Source: Rhodobacterales bacterium
GTDB lineage: Bacteria > Pseudomonadota > Alphaproteobacteria > Rhodobacterales > Rhodobacteraceae
Direction: 5' to 3'
Assembly (NCBI GenBank): GCA_002747325.1
Contig: PDOZ01000030.1
Span: 19,841 to 83,840, forward strand
Length of the DNA: 64,000 nt
In this document: positions 1 through 11,332 of the stretch, one piece after another
Position numbering within the stretch: position 1 is the first letter of the stretch
How the letters are laid out: every line of letters begins with the position of its first letter
The notes under the pieces: generated by a model
Database searches by the model: none
What the model was told of the DNA's origin: nothing
Seen by the model: the letters and a program-made list of their open reading frames with translations, nothing else
Made by a program: the position numbers and the translations under genes

Positions 1-1
1 G

Positions 2-1291
<1,290 letters not shown>

Positions 1292-1321
1292 AATGAAGCA
1301 CTTACGTGGCGAAGTTAAAGC

Positions 1322-2467
1322 ATGACTCCCGGCGCGCGCATCGCGGCGGCGATCGAGGTGCTGGACCGCTGGCGCTCTGGCGAGGCGGTGGAAAAGGCGC
1401 TGACCGGCTGGGCGCGGGGGCACCGTTTTGCAGGCTCCAAGGACCGCGCCGCCATCCGCGATCACGTCTTCGACGCCCTGCGCTGCGCCCGCTCTTATGC
1501 GTGGCTTGGTGGGGCGGAGGATGGGCGCGGCCTGATGCTGGGCGCTCTGCGCGCGGCGGGGCGCGATCCGGCGGAGCTGTTTACCGGCGAAGGCTATGCG
1601 CCGCCGCCGTTAACCGCTTCCGAGCGGGTCGCACGGTCGCTTACGGATGCGCCGGAAGCGGTGCGCTGCGACTTGCCGGACTGGCTGCTGCACGATTTCC
1701 CGGACTTCTCCGGCGCGCAGCAATTACGCCACCGCGCGCCGGTTTTTCTGCGGGTCAACAGCGCCAGAACCTCGCCCGGATCGGCGGCAAAATCCTTGTT
1801 AGAACAAGGGGTTGCAACGGAACCTGTGCCGGGCATTTCCACTGCCCTGCGGGTCACCGAAAACCCCCGCCGCATCGCGCAAAGCCGCGCTTATCAGGAC
1901 GGTTTGGTCGAGTTGCAGGACGCCTCGAGTCAGGCGGTTTGCGCCGCGCTGCCGATCGAGAAGGGCGCGCGTGTGCTGGATTATTGCGCGGGCGGCGGCG
2001 GCAAGGCGCTGGCACTGGCAGCGCGCGGCGCGCGGGTGCGGGCGCATGACGCCAACCCTGAGCGGATGCGTGATTTGCCGGAGCGCGCGCGCCGTGCCGG
2101 GGTGCAGATCCCGCGCTGGCACAAGGGCGATGGCGGCGGGTTTGACCTGATCCTGGCTGACGCCCCCTGTTCCGGCTCCGGCACCTGGGCGCGCAGCCCG
2201 GAGGCCAAGTGGCGGCTGACCCGCGAACGCCTGGCGCAACTTACGGAAATACAAGACAAAATCCTCGATGAGATTGCCCAATTGGCCGGGCGCGATACCG
2301 CGCTGGCTTATGTCACCTGTTCCGTGCTGGAGGTCGAAAACCGCGCCCGGATCGACGCTTTTCTCACCCGCCATCCCGGTTGGCATTTGGCGGCGGAACA
2401 ACGTCTGACGCCTTCGGATCGTGGCGACGGATTTTACTATGCTCTGCTGACGCGCGGGCGGGATTGA
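1322..2467 (+). CDS. rsmB: RsmB/NOP-family rRNA (cytosine-C5) methyltransferase
   Basis: SAM-dependent RNA m5C methyltransferase of the RsmB/NOP2 family, 381 aa. The SAM-binding motif is VLDYCAGGGGKALALA. The paired cysteines of the family are both present: ADAPCSGSGTW, and VTCSVLEVEN carrying the catalytic Cys. An N-terminal NusB-like helical part (about residues 1-130) precedes the Rossmann domain. In Rhodobacterales this gene commonly follows guaB, and the 30-bp gap suggests co-transcription. The exact target (16S C967 or another site) cannot be read from sequence. About 115 bp of AT-rich DNA follow before cckA. Confidence 0.88.
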   Translation: MTPGARIAAAIEVLDRWRSGEAVEKALTGWARGHRFAGSKDRAAIRDHVFDALRCARSYAWLGGAEDGRGLMLGALRAAGRDPAELFTGEGYAPPPLTASERVARSLTDAPEAVRCDLPDWLLHDFPDFSGAQQLRHRAPVFLRVNSARTSPGSAAKSLLEQGVATEPVPGISTALRVTENPRRIAQSRAYQDGLVELQDASSQAVCAALPIEKGARVLDYCAGGGGKALALAARGARVRAHDANPERMRDLPERARRAGVQIPRWHKGDGGGFDLILADAPCSGSGTWARSPEAKWRLTRERLAQLTEIQDKILDEIAQLAGRDTALAYVTCSVLEVENRARIDAFLTRHPGWHLAAEQRLTPSDRGDGFYYALLTRGRD

Positions 2468-2598
2468 ACAACTTTTAGTTGTATTTTTCTCGAATTTCGC
2501 AGATTTCTGGCAAAATCGGTCGAAAAAATGGGTGCGTGTTAACCTTGAATTAACTTTTTCCGGCCAAACAGGAACAAACCGTGTCCGGGAGAATCCTA

Positions 2599-4956
2599 AT
2601 GCGTGCATTGGAAGCCGCCGCCGAAGAATTGGCCCCAAGACTGGGCGTATTTGTTGCGCTCGGCGCCGTGTTGCTGCTCGGCGCTGCGCTGATTTCAAAC
2701 CCGGCGCTGGCGCTGTTTTTTTTGCTGGCGGGGGTGACGCTGCTGGCCTTGGCGGTATTGGTTAAGTTGCTGGTGGCAAGGGCGAATTTTTCCGAGGAAG
2801 CGCGTGTTGCGGAGGTTGCGCGTGTCCTGTGCGCCGATCCGGGGGCCTGTTTTGTGGCCGACCCGGATGGCGTGCTAATGTATGCCAACCCGGCGGCTCA
2901 GGAGCGCCAGGGCGCGATCTTGCCTGACCGGCTGACCGATGTGCTGTCGCAACTCTTTGCCGCCCCCGCGTCCGAAATCTATCGGCTGCAAAACCGCGCT
3001 TTGGCCAAAGGATCGGCCAGCGAAGACGTGTTTACCCAGCGCGCCCATCTGCGCCTGAACGTGCATCCGGTTGGGGAGGGGCTGTTTTTGTGGCGGCTGG
3101 AAGACCTTGGCGAACGGGATGTCGAAGGGCGGGGTGGTGAGGCCGTTCCCTTGCCGATGATGCGCATTTCCGCTTCCGGGACCGTGCTTTATATGAACGA
3201 CCGCCTGCGCCGTCTGCTCGGTGGGCGACAGACCACGCTGGAGCGGATTTTTCCCGATCTGCCGATGCGCCCCGGCGAGGTGCAGTCGGTTCTGACGGTG
3301 GATGGCCCGCGCCGGGTGTTGGTCGTGGCCGAAGAGGGGCGGGACGGGCAATCGGATGTTTATTTGCTCGATGTGCCGCAGGGACAAGTGGTGGAGAGCG
3401 CGGAATGGGGCGTGGTGGAAAGCCTGCCGGTGCCGCTGGTGCGCCTTGACCGGGACGGGGTCATATGCATGGCTAATCACCGCGCGCGCGACCTGTTAAG
3501 CGCCGATGATGCGGTCGGGTTGCGCCTGAGCGCGTTGATCGAAGGGATCGGGCGGCCGCTCGCAGACTGGCTGGATGCGGCCTGGCGGGGTCAGGGGGCG
3601 GTGCGCCCGGAAACCGGCCGGGCCAGCCGCAACGAGGACCGTTTCGTGCAGATTTCGCTGGAACGCTACCGCGATGAAAGCGGCACTTCGCTTCTGGCGA
3701 TCATGGCAGACGCGACCGAAATCAACGCCCTCAAGGACCAGTTTCATCAAAGCCAGAAGATGAACGCGGTGGGCCAGCTTGCCGGCGGTGTGGCGCATGA
3801 TTTCAACAATCTGTTAACCGCGATTTCCGGCCATTGTGACCTGCTCCTGCTTCGGCGCGACGAAAGCGACCCGGATTTCGCTGACCTGTCGCAAATCGCG
3901 CAAAACACCAATCGAGCCGCCTCGCTGGTCTCAAAACTTCTGGCCTTTTCGCGCAAGGCAAAGCTCACCCCGGAAGCGCTTTACCTGCCGGACGTGGTGC
4001 AGGATCTGATCCAGATGATGAATCGTCTGGTCGGAGAGAAAGTGTCCATTGAACTGCAAGTCGAAGAGGATTTGCCGGATGTGATCGCGGACAAAACCCT
4101 TTTGGAACAGGCGCTTGTGAATCTTGTGGTTAACGCACGCGACGCCATGCCTTCCGGGGGCACCGTGACCATTTCCTTCGGAGACAACCACCTGTCTACC
4201 GGCTTGGTGCGCGACCGCGTTGCTGTGCCTCCGGGGGAATATGTCTGCGTTCAGGTGGCGGATACCGGAACCGGCATCAAGCCGGAAAGCCTGAAGCGAA
4301 TCTTCGACCCGTTTTACACGACCAAAGGCGTCGGGCGCGGTACCGGGCTGGGCCTGTCGATGATCTACGGTTTCATGAAACAATCCGGTGGCTATGTGTT
4401 CGTGGATTCGAAGCTCGGACACGGCACGGTCTTTTCTCTGTATTTCCCGGTTTACCATGCGGGTGCCGCGGCGGCGCTGTCGGAAAACAAGGGCGGCTCT
4501 TCTGATGACAATGTAAGCCAGTCGATGGAAACCCCAGCGGTCAAACCGACCCTCGACCCGCCCTCCGCACTTGATCCAGACCTGCCCCCGCCCTGCGTGC
4601 TGTTGGTCGAAGATGAAGCCCCGGTGCGGGTATTTGCCTCGCGCGTGCTGAACCTGAAAGGCTATCGTGTCCTGGAAGCGGAAAGCGCCGAGGAGGCGTT
4701 GGAAATTCTGGATCGCGAAGAGGCGGAGGTGGATTTGTTCATTTCCGACATCGTTTTGCCAGAAATGGACGGACCCAGCTGGGTGGAAATCGCGCTGGAA
4801 ACCAGGCCGGAAGTGAACGTCATTTTCATGTCGGGCTATGCCAGGGAAGCCGTTGCCGAACAACAAAGCCGAATCCCCAATTCGGTGTTTTTGAAAAAGC
4901 CGTTTTCGCTTGCGGAATTGCTGGAAGTGGTCGGTGAACAACTGGATGACGCGTGA
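2599..4956 (+). CDS. cckA: Hybrid sensor histidine kinase, CckA-type cell-cycle kinase
   Basis: Membrane hybrid kinase that in alphaproteobacteria feeds phosphate through ChpT to CtrA. Two hydrophobic segments lie at about residues 20-65, then PAS-like sensor regions, then a HisKA domain with the phospho-acceptor in GGVAHDFNNLLTAI. The HATPase domain has DTGTGIKPESL and GTGLGLSMIYGFMKQSGG. The C-terminal receiver domain has acidic residues VEDEAP, phospho-acceptor Asp in ISDIVLPEMDG, and the KKPF lysine. The H-box DFNNLLTAI and the C-terminal receiver fit CckA rather than a generic hybrid kinase. I chose ATG 2599 (GGGAGA six bases upstream); an in-frame GTG at 2581 preceded by AGGA is a real alternative. 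Confidence 0.87.
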   Translation: MRALEAAAEELAPRLGVFVALGAVLLLGAALISNPALALFFLLAGVTLLALAVLVKLLVARANFSEEARVAEVARVLCADPGACFVADPDGVLMYANPAAQERQGAILPDRLTDVLSQLFAAPASEIYRLQNRALAKGSASEDVFTQRAHLRLNVHPVGEGLFLWRLEDLGERDVEGRGGEAVPLPMMRISASGTVLYMNDRLRRLLGGRQTTLERIFPDLPMRPGEVQSVLTVDGPRRVLVVAEEGRDGQSDVYLLDVPQGQVVESAEWGVVESLPVPLVRLDRDGVICMANHRARDLLSADDAVGLRLSALIEGIGRPLADWLDAAWRGQGAVRPETGRASRNEDRFVQISLERYRDESGTSLLAIMADATEINALKDQFHQSQKMNAVGQLAGGVAHDFNNLLTAISGHCDLLLLRRDESDPDFADLSQIAQNTNRAASLVSKLLAFSRKAKLTPEALYLPDVVQDLIQMMNRLVGEKVSIELQVEEDLPDVIADKTLLEQALVNLVVNARDAMPSGGTVTISFGDNHLSTGLVRDRVAVPPGEYVCVQVADTGTGIKPESLKRIFDPFYTTKGVGRGTGLGLSMIYGFMKQSGGYVFVDSKLGHGTVFSLYFPVYHAGAAAALSENKGGSSDDNVSQSMETPAVKPTLDPPSALDPDLPPPCVLLVEDEAPVRVFASRVLNLKGYRVLEAESAEEALEILDREEAEVDLFISDIVLPEMDGPSWVEIALETRPEVNVIFMSGYAREAVAEQQSRIPNSVFLKKPFSLAELLEVVGEQLDDA

Positions 4957-5099
4957 TGGGGTTGGCTAAATATGAGGTATTAAAAAAGAAAAACGCGGAA
5001 AATGCAGGAAATTTGCTTGAGTTAACCTGTTCTTAACCAATCGCGCGTAATCAGAGATGGAGATTTTTCTTGAATTGTTCTTGTTTTGTATTCATTAAG

Positions 5100-5114
5100 G
5101 AACAAGGTGAGAAC
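5100..5114 (+). promoter_or_regulatory. LexA-type SOS box upstream of recA
   Basis: The sequence GAACAAGGTGAGAAC is an exact GAAC-N7-GAAC, the reverse complement of the GTTC-N7-GTTC LexA operator of alphaproteobacteria such as Rhodobacter. It ends 49 bp before the recA start and lies just after an AT-rich stretch that could hold the promoter. This implies LexA repression of recA and DNA-damage induction. Confidence 0.8.
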
Positions 5115-5163
5115 ACTGAGCGCATTGCCGCGGGTTTGCGGCTGTGAGATAAGGAAGCAGAAT

Positions 5164-6255
5164 ATGGCTACGGCAGGGTTGTTCGATATGGATAAAAAAC
5201 GCGATAGCGAAAAGAAAAAGGCGCTGGACAGCGCATTGGCACAGATCGAACGGCAGTTCGGCAAGGGCTCAATCATGAAGCTTGGCGCCGATTCGCCGGT
5301 GGCGGAGATCGAGGCGACATCGACAGGTTCGCTGGGGCTGGATATCGCGCTTGGCATTGGCGGTCTGCCCAAAGGGCGTATCATTGAGATTTATGGCCCG
5401 GAAAGCTCCGGTAAAACGACGTTAACCCTGCATTGCGTGGCGGAAGAGCAGAAAAAGGGCGGGGTTTGCGCCTTTGTGGACGCGGAACACGCGCTGGACC
5501 CGCAATATGCGAAAAGACTTGGCGTGGATCTCGACGAATTGCTGATCTCGCAGCCGGATACCGGCGAACAGGCGCTGGAAATTGTCGATACGCTGGTGCG
5601 GTCCGGCGCGGTCAATATGGTCGTGGTCGATTCGGTCGCGGCGCTTACGCCGAAATCCGAGCTTGAAGGGGATATGGGCGATAGTTCGGTCGGCGTCCAC
5701 GCGCGCCTGATGAGTCAGGCGATGCGCAAGCTGACCGGCTCAATTGCCCGCTCCAACTGCATGGTGATCTTCATTAACCAAATTCGGATGAAGATCGGAG
5801 TCATGTTCGGCAGCCCGGAAACCACCACGGGCGGCAATGCACTGAAATTCTATTCCTCCGTCCGCCTCGACATTCGCCGCATTGGTGCGATCAAGGACCG
5901 CGATGAGATTGTCGGCAATGCAACCCGCGTGAAAGTGGTTAAAAACAAGGTCGCGCCGCCGTTTAAACAGGTCGAATTCGACATCATGTATGGCGAAGGC
6001 ATCTCCAAGATGGGCGAATTGCTGGACCTTGGCGTGAAGGCGGGGGTGGTGGCCAAGTCCGGCGCCTGGTTTTCCTATGGCGATGAACGCATTGGGCAGG
6101 GGCGGGAGAATGCCAAGACGTTTTTGCGGGAAAACAGCCATATGGCGCTGGAAATCGAGGATAAAATTCGCGCCGCACACGGGCTGGATTTCGACATGCC
6201 GCCCGGCGAGGCCGCTACGGATGCCAAGGATGATGGCGACGAATTGCTCGACTGA
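5164..6255 (+). CDS. recA: Recombinase RecA
   Basis: DNA-strand-exchange ATPase and SOS co-protease, 363 aa from the chosen start, normal for the family. Walker A is [10 protein letters not shown], the MAW-like region is [21 protein letters not shown], Walker B is [10 protein letters not shown], and the DNA-binding loop region has [19 protein letters not shown]. The ORF track begins at 5086, but ATG 5164 ([12 protein letters not shown]) has AAGGA at good spacing and matches alphaproteobacterial RecA N-termini; the extra upstream codons cross the SOS box region. No recX follows; alaS starts 129 bp downstream. Confidence 0.97.
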   Translation: MATAGLFDMDKKRDSEKKKALDSALAQIERQFGKGSIMKLGADSPVAEIEATSTGSLGLDIALGIGGLPKGRIIEIYGPESSGKTTLTLHCVAEEQKKGGVCAFVDAEHALDPQYAKRLGVDLDELLISQPDTGEQALEIVDTLVRSGAVNMVVVDSVAALTPKSELEGDMGDSSVGVHARLMSQAMRKLTGSIARSNCMVIFINQIRMKIGVMFGSPETTTGGNALKFYSSVRLDIRRIGAIKDRDEIVGNATRVKVVKNKVAPPFKQVEFDIMYGEGISKMGELLDLGVKAGVVAKSGAWFSYGDERIGQGRENAKTFLRENSHMALEIEDKIRAAHGLDFDMPPGEAATDAKDDGDELLD

Positions 6256-6384
6256 CCGTCGCTAAACCGGCTTTGCGGCAGAAAAACCGGGGTCGCGGCG
6301 CAATCTGCGGCCCTTCCTTATGGACAGCGCGCTCCCGGCGACATACATGGACAGGAACGCCAGAAAACTGCCCGGAAAGACGCC

Positions 6385-9036
6385 ATGTCCAGCCTGAACG
6401 ATATCCGCTCGACCTTCCTGAGCTATTTTGAGAAAAACGGCCATACCGTGGTCGAGAGTTCGCCGCTTGTGCCGCGCAACGACCCGACGCTGATGTTTAC
6501 CAATTCCGGCATGGTGCAGTTCAAGAACTGCTTCACCGGGGTGGAAAAACGCGATTACGTCCGTGCGACCTCCAGCCAAAAATGCGTGCGCGCCGGGGGC
6601 AAACATAACGACCTTGACAATGTCGGCTACACCGCGCGCCACCATACTTTCTTTGAAATGCTGGGCAATTTCAGCTTTGGCGATTACTTCAAAGCCGACG
6701 CCATCCCCTTCGCCTGGGAACTGGTAACGAAAGAATTTGGCATCGACGCCTCCCGCCTGCTGACCACGGTTTACCATACCGACGAAGAGGCGTTCGAGAT
6801 CTGGAAGAAGGTCGGCGTGCCGGAAGATCGCATCATCCGCATCGCCACCGACGACAATTTCTGGCGCATGGGGCCGACCGGCCCCTGCGGCCCCTGCACT
6901 GAGATTTTCTATGACCACGGCGACCATATCTGGGGCGGCCCTCCCGGTTCGCCCGAGGAAGATGGCGACCGCTTTATCGAGATCTGGAACGTGGTTTTCA
7001 TGCAGAACGAACAGTTCGAGGACGGTTCGCTGGTGCCGCTGGACATGCAGTCGATCGACACCGGCATGGGGCTGGAACGCATCGGCGCGCTGCTTCAGGG
7101 CAGCCATGACAATTACGAAACCGATCTGTTCAAGGCGCTGATTGAGGCTTCCGCCCACGCGACCTCGACCGAGCCGTTTGGTGACAAAAACGTGCATCAC
7201 CGCGTCATCGCCGACCACCTGCGCTCAACCGCGTTCCTCATCGCCGAGGGGGTGCTGCCCTCCAACGAGGGCCGCGGCTATGTGCTGCGCCGCATCATGC
7301 GCCGCGCCATGCGCCACGCCCACCTTTTGGGCGCCAAAGACCCGGTGATGCACCGTCTGGTGCCCGCGCTGGTGACGCAGATGGGGCAGGCCTATCCCGA
7401 GCTGGGCCGCGGTCAGCTGATGATCGAGGAAACCCTGCTTTCGGAGGAAACCCGCTTCAAGGCGACGCTGGATCGGGGGCTGAAACTGCTCGACGATGCG
7501 CTGACGGACCTGCCGGAAGGCGCGGAGCTTCCCGGCGAAACCGCTTTCAAACTCTATGATACCTACGGCTTCCCACTGGACCTGACGCAGGATGCGCTGC
7601 GCGAAAAGCAGCGCGCGGTGGACGTGGCCGGCTTTGACGCGGCGATGGAGGCGCAGAAGGCCAAGGCCCGCGCTGCCTGGTCCGGCTCCGGCGCCGCGGC
7701 GGATGCAACGATCTGGTTCGACGTGGCCGAAGCGCATGGGCGCACCGAGTTTCTGGGCTATGACACGGAACATGCCGAGGGGCAGATTTGCGCGCTGGTC
7801 TCTGACGGCGTGGAGGTGAAAACGGCAAAGGCCGGGGACGCCGTGCAAATCGTGGTGAACCAGACGCCGTTTTACGCCGAAAGCGGCGGGCAGGTCGGCG
7901 ATAGCGGGTTTATCCGCACCGATACCGGCGAGGCCAAAGTGATCGATACCCGGCAGGCCGCTGGCGTCTTCATCCATATCGCGGAAGTGACCGACGGCAC
8001 GTTGCAAACGGGGCAGGGCGCGGCGCTGAGCGTTGACCACCTGCGCCGCACCGCCATCCGCGCCAACCATTCCGCGACCCACCTGCTGCACGAAGCCCTG
8101 CGCGAAGAGCTGGGCGAACACGTGGCGCAGCGCGGCTCGCTCAACGCGGATGATCGCCTGCGCTTCGATTTCAGCCACAACAAGGCGCTGACCGCGCAGC
8201 AAATGAAGAATGTGTCCAACGAGGTGAACACCTATATCCGGCAAAATTCGCCGGTCGAAACCCGCATCATGACCCCGGATGACGCCCGCGACATCGGCGC
8301 GCAGGCGCTGTTTGGCGAGAAATACGGCGACGAGGTGCGGGTCGTGTCGATGGGGCGCGCGGCGACCGGCAAGGGGCTGGACGGCAACACTTATTCCATC
8401 GAACTTTGCGGCGGCACCCATGTCGAGCGCACCGGCGATATCGGCCTCTGCGTCCTTCTCGGCGACAGCGCCTCTGCTGCCGGCGTGCGCCGCATCGAGG
8501 CGCTGACCGGCAAGGCGGCGATTGCCTATCTGGAGGCCGAGGCCGAACGGGTGGCCGCGTTGGCGGGCGCGCTGAAGGCCCAACCTGCGGAACTGCTGGA
8601 CCGGGTGCAGGGGCTGCTGGATGAGCGCAAATCGCTGACGGCGGAAGTGGCGCAACTGCGCCGCGAACTGGCCATGTCCGGCGGTGCGTCCGACGAAGAA
8701 AACGCCAAGGAAATCAATGGCATATCCTTTAAGGCGCAAGTGCTGGTCGGAGTGACCGGCAAAGACCTGCCGCCCCTGATCGACGAGATGAAATCCGGCC
8801 TGCAACGCGGCGCCATCCTGCTGATCGCCGATGCGGGCGGCAAGGCAGCGGTCGCGGCGGGCGTCACCCCAGACCTGACCGACACGCTCTCCGCGGTCGA
8901 CTTGGTGCGCGCCGCCGTAACTGCCCTCGGCGGCAAAGGCGGCGGCGGTCGCCCGGACCTCGCGCAAGGCGGCGCCAAAGACATCGAAGCCGCCGATGCC
9001 GCCATCGCCGCCGCCGAAGCGGTGATCGCGGGGTAA
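6385..9036 (+). CDS. alaS: Alanyl-tRNA synthetase
   Basis: Class II aminoacyl-tRNA synthetase, 883 aa, full length. The aminoacylation core starts with [19 protein letters not shown] and contains [11 protein letters not shown] and [15 protein letters not shown]. The editing domain has the zinc-binding [13 protein letters not shown] motif and the CGGTH signature in [12 protein letters not shown]. The C-terminal C-Ala domain ends in the glycine-rich [15 protein letters not shown]. The recA-alaS order is usual in Rhodobacterales. A hairpin about 50 bp downstream may end transcription before the riboswitch. Confidence 0.97.
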   Translation: MSSLNDIRSTFLSYFEKNGHTVVESSPLVPRNDPTLMFTNSGMVQFKNCFTGVEKRDYVRATSSQKCVRAGGKHNDLDNVGYTARHHTFFEMLGNFSFGDYFKADAIPFAWELVTKEFGIDASRLLTTVYHTDEEAFEIWKKVGVPEDRIIRIATDDNFWRMGPTGPCGPCTEIFYDHGDHIWGGPPGSPEEDGDRFIEIWNVVFMQNEQFEDGSLVPLDMQSIDTGMGLERIGALLQGSHDNYETDLFKALIEASAHATSTEPFGDKNVHHRVIADHLRSTAFLIAEGVLPSNEGRGYVLRRIMRRAMRHAHLLGAKDPVMHRLVPALVTQMGQAYPELGRGQLMIEETLLSEETRFKATLDRGLKLLDDALTDLPEGAELPGETAFKLYDTYGFPLDLTQDALREKQRAVDVAGFDAAMEAQKAKARAAWSGSGAAADATIWFDVAEAHGRTEFLGYDTEHAEGQICALVSDGVEVKTAKAGDAVQIVVNQTPFYAESGGQVGDSGFIRTDTGEAKVIDTRQAAGVFIHIAEVTDGTLQTGQGAALSVDHLRRTAIRANHSATHLLHEALREELGEHVAQRGSLNADDRLRFDFSHNKALTAQQMKNVSNEVNTYIRQNSPVETRIMTPDDARDIGAQALFGEKYGDEVRVVSMGRAATGKGLDGNTYSIELCGGTHVERTGDIGLCVLLGDSASAAGVRRIEALTGKAAIAYLEAEAERVAALAGALKAQPAELLDRVQGLLDERKSLTAEVAQLRRELAMSGGASDEENAKEINGISFKAQVLVGVTGKDLPPLIDEMKSGLQRGAILLIADAGGKAAVAAGVTPDLTDTLSAVDLVRAAVTALGGKGGGGRPDLAQGGAKDIEAADAAIAAAEAVIAG

Positions 9037-9087
9037 GCACCAAACACCACCGCTCCCTTCTTCTTAGGGAAAATACTCCACGGGGGT

Positions 9088-9108
9088 CTGGGGGTGTGAA
9101 ACCCCCAG
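9088..9108 (+). terminator. Stem-loop after alaS, possible terminator or intergenic repeat
   Basis: A perfect 7-bp stem (CTGGGGG / CCCCCAG) with a seven-base loop lies 51 bp after the alaS stop. It has no clear U-run. The surrounding AAATACTCC...GGGGG pattern resembles intergenic elements I recall from Rhodobacterales genomes, so it may be a dispersed element rather than a dedicated terminator. Confidence 0.4.
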
Positions 9109-9182
9109 CTTTGGCGCGTGGTCCGGGGCGTGCGACCTTGGTGATTACGCGGCGATAAAAGAAATTTGCTGCACTGCGGCGA

Positions 9183-9211
9183 TTGACAGTTTTTCCGGGC
9201 CGGGTTAGATG
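9183..9211 (+). promoter_or_regulatory. Sigma-70-like promoter for the riboswitch transcript
   Basis: A perfect -35 TTGACA is followed after 17 bp by TAGATG as -10 element, placing the transcription start a few bases into the cobalamin riboswitch. The position directly at the 5' edge of the aptamer supports it. Confidence 0.6.
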
Positions 9212-9405
9212 CGACGTGATGGTTCTCGCGGGCCGAAGGTCTGCGGGATGAAAAGGGAACACGGTGCGGTGTAGCCAACAGGCGCCAAATCCGTGACTGC
9301 CCCCGCAACTGTGAGCGGAGAGCGACCCGTCGAGCCACTGGACCCAAAGGTCCGGGAAGGGACGGCGAGCTTTGACCCGCGAGTCAGGAGACCTGCCATC
9401 GCAGA
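9208..9405 (+). ncRNA. Cobalamin (adenosylcobalamin-type) riboswitch
   Basis: Class signature read directly: GATGGTTCTCGC opening stem, AAAAGGGAACACGGTG, GCCCCCGCAACTGTGAGCGG, GAGCCACTGGACC, GGGAAGGGACGGCGAG, and the closing GAGTCAGGAGACCTGCC. All conserved blocks occur in the right order and spacing over about 200 nt. It sits upstream of, and on the same strand as, an ABC importer, so it most likely turns that operon off when cobalamin is plentiful. The roughly 180 nt between aptamer and first gene hold the expression platform; only short, unconvincing ORFs are seen there. Confidence 0.93.
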
Positions 9406-9583
9406 TGAAACGTAATCCGGGCGGGGTGTCCGGGGAGGATCGCATGGCATATGGCGCCAGGGCCGGGCAACCGGCAGACGCTGAGTACATGGCTGGTTTT
9501 GCCCATTCCCCCGCTGTTGAGCGGAGGACAGGCCGATCTCAGCCGAAATCATTTCAGAATTAACGCACCGCATCGCTCCCGAA

Positions 9584-10402
9584 ATGGGGTCCGCGCGCCT
9601 GACCATCGAACAGGCGACCTGGGCGCCGCGCCGGGGCGCGCCGCTGTTGCTGCACGAAACCAGCTTCGAGGTGGAGCCGGGGCACGTCTTGGGCGTGGTG
9701 GGGCCGAACGGTGCGGGGAAAACCACGCTGCTGCGGCTGATTTATGGCTTTAACCGTCCGTTGAGCGGGCGGGTGATGATTGACGGGGTGGATCTGGCAC
9801 AGATTCCGGCCCGTGCGGCGGCGCGCAAGGTGGCGGCGGTGTTGCAGGAGCAGCCGACGGATTTTGCCCTGACGGTGCGCGACATCGTGGCGCTCGGGCG
9901 GGTGCCGCACCGCACCGGATTTTCCGCGCCGGGGGCCCATGACGGGGCCATCATTGACGCGGCGATGGATCGCCTGGACCTGCACGGCTTTTCGCAGCGC
10001 ACCCTCTCGACCCTGTCCGGCGGCGAGCGCCAGCGGGTCATGGTCGCGCGCGCGCTGGCGCAGGAACCGCAGGTTCTGGTGCTGGATGAACCGACCAACC
10101 ATCTCGATATTCGCCATCAGTTGGAGGTCTTGCGCCTGATCCGCGACCTCGACCTGACCATCGTCACCTCGCTGCACGATCTCAACCTTGCCGCTGGCGT
10201 CTGCGATCAGGTGTTGGTGCTGAAGGGCGGGCGGCCGATGGGCTATGGCCCGCCGCAGGATTTGCTGACCGACCGGCTGGTGTCGCAGACCTTTGGGGTC
10301 GCGGCGCGTCAGGAGCGGCTGGAGCCGAGCGGCGTTGACCATTTCACGTTTCACCTGAGCAATGAGCAACCCGAACAAGCAACCCGAAAGGAACCGATAT
10401 GA
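9584..10402 (+). CDS. ABC transporter ATPase, corrinoid/siderophore type
   Basis: Cytoplasmic ATPase of a BtuD/FecE-type importer, 272 aa. Walker A GPNGAGKTTL, Q-loop VLQEQPTDF, signature LSGGERQRVMVARALA, Walker B VLVLDEPTNHLD and the switch His in TSLHDLNLA are intact. It is the first gene after the cobalamin riboswitch, so the substrate is probably cobalamin or another corrinoid. The start at ATG 9584 has no convincing Shine-Dalgarno sequence, which could be part of riboswitch control of translation. Its stop overlaps the next start (ATGA), so the three transporter genes form an operon. No TonB-dependent BtuB gene is in the window. Confidence 0.88.
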   Translation: MGSARLTIEQATWAPRRGAPLLLHETSFEVEPGHVLGVVGPNGAGKTTLLRLIYGFNRPLSGRVMIDGVDLAQIPARAAARKVAAVLQEQPTDFALTVRDIVALGRVPHRTGFSAPGAHDGAIIDAAMDRLDLHGFSQRTLSTLSGGERQRVMVARALAQEPQVLVLDEPTNHLDIRHQLEVLRLIRDLDLTIVTSLHDLNLAAGVCDQVLVLKGGRPMGYGPPQDLLTDRLVSQTFGVAARQERLEPSGVDHFTFHLSNEQPEQATRKEPI

Positions 10403-11331
10403 AACTTGTCTCAACTGCGATTGGCCTCGTCATGCTGGCCGGAGCGGCCCATGCGGGCGTGACCGTCAAGAGCTGTAACCGCGAGGTCACCTTCGATGAG
10501 CCGCCGAAAGCGGCGATTTCCAACGATGTGAACCTGACCGAGATGATGCTGGTGCTGGGTCTGGCCGACCGCATGGTGGGCTATACCGGCATTTCCGGCT
10601 GGAAGACGCTGGACGAAGAAATGCGCGCGGGCGTCGAAGAACTGCCGGAACTGTCCGCCAAATACCCGAGCAAGGAAGTGCTGATCGGTGCCGATGCGGA
10701 TTTCTACTTCGCGGGCTGGAACTACGGCATGAAGGTGGGCGGCGAGATCACCCCGGAGACCCTCGAGCCGTTTGGCATCAAGGTGTATGAACTGACCGAG
10801 AGCTGCATCCATATCGGCGAGAAACCGAAGGTCAGCATCGACGACATGTATAACGACATTCTGAACCTTGGCCGGATTTTCGACGTGGAAGAGCGCGCGG
10901 AAGCTCTGGTCGAGGGTTACAAGGCAGAGGTTGTGGCGCTGACCGCTTCCGTTGAGGCCGCCGATCCGCTGCGGGTGTTCGTTTATGACAGCGGCGAAGA
11001 TGCCCCCTTCACCGCCGGGCGTTACGCCATGCCCACCGCGCTGATCGAAGCGGCGGGCGGCGTCAACATCATGGATGATTTCGAGAAAAGCTGGGCCAAA
11101 GTCACCTGGGAAGAGGTGGTGGAGCGCAACCCCGAAGTCATCGTCATCGTCAACTACGGCGATGTGACCGCGGAAGAAAAGCGCGCTTACATGATGAATA
11201 ACCCGGCCTTTGCCGATATCGACGCGGTGAAGAACGACCGTTTCGTGGTGCTGGAATATGTTGAAGCCACGCCGGGGCCGCGCAACATCCGCGCCATCGA
11301 GAAGCTGGCGACGGCGTTCTGGGGCAAGTAA
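10399..11331 (+). CDS. Periplasmic corrinoid-type substrate-binding protein
   Basis: ABC importer binding protein of the BtuF/FhuD class, 310 aa. The N-terminus MKLVSTAIGLVMLAGAAHAG is a Sec signal peptide with an AHA cleavage site. The mature part shows the two-lobed helical-backbone pattern: an early VLGLADRMVGYTGISGW, the central YFAGWNYGMKVGG and a C-terminal VIVIVNYGD. It overlaps the ATPase by 4 bp and is followed by the permease after 1 bp. The riboswitch upstream argues for a cobalamin-type ligand; iron-siderophore binding is the main alternative by family. Confidence 0.82.
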   Translation: MKLVSTAIGLVMLAGAAHAGVTVKSCNREVTFDEPPKAAISNDVNLTEMMLVLGLADRMVGYTGISGWKTLDEEMRAGVEELPELSAKYPSKEVLIGADADFYFAGWNYGMKVGGEITPETLEPFGIKVYELTESCIHIGEKPKVSIDDMYNDILNLGRIFDVEERAEALVEGYKAEVVALTASVEAADPLRVFVYDSGEDAPFTAGRYAMPTALIEAAGGVNIMDDFEKSWAKVTWEEVVERNPEVIVIVNYGDVTAEEKRAYMMNNPAFADIDAVKNDRFVVLEYVEATPGPRNIRAIEKLATAFWGK

Positions 11332-11332
11332 G

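Noticed and set aside
7225-8967. 580-aa minus-strand ORF inside alaS
   Set aside because: Mirror frame of alaS in GC-rich DNA; composition (His/Arg/Gly-rich) is typical of such shadows.
9444-9563. Small ORF between the cobalamin riboswitch and the ABC ATPase
   Set aside because: No ribosome site and no resemblance to known small proteins; the region is better explained as the riboswitch expression platform.
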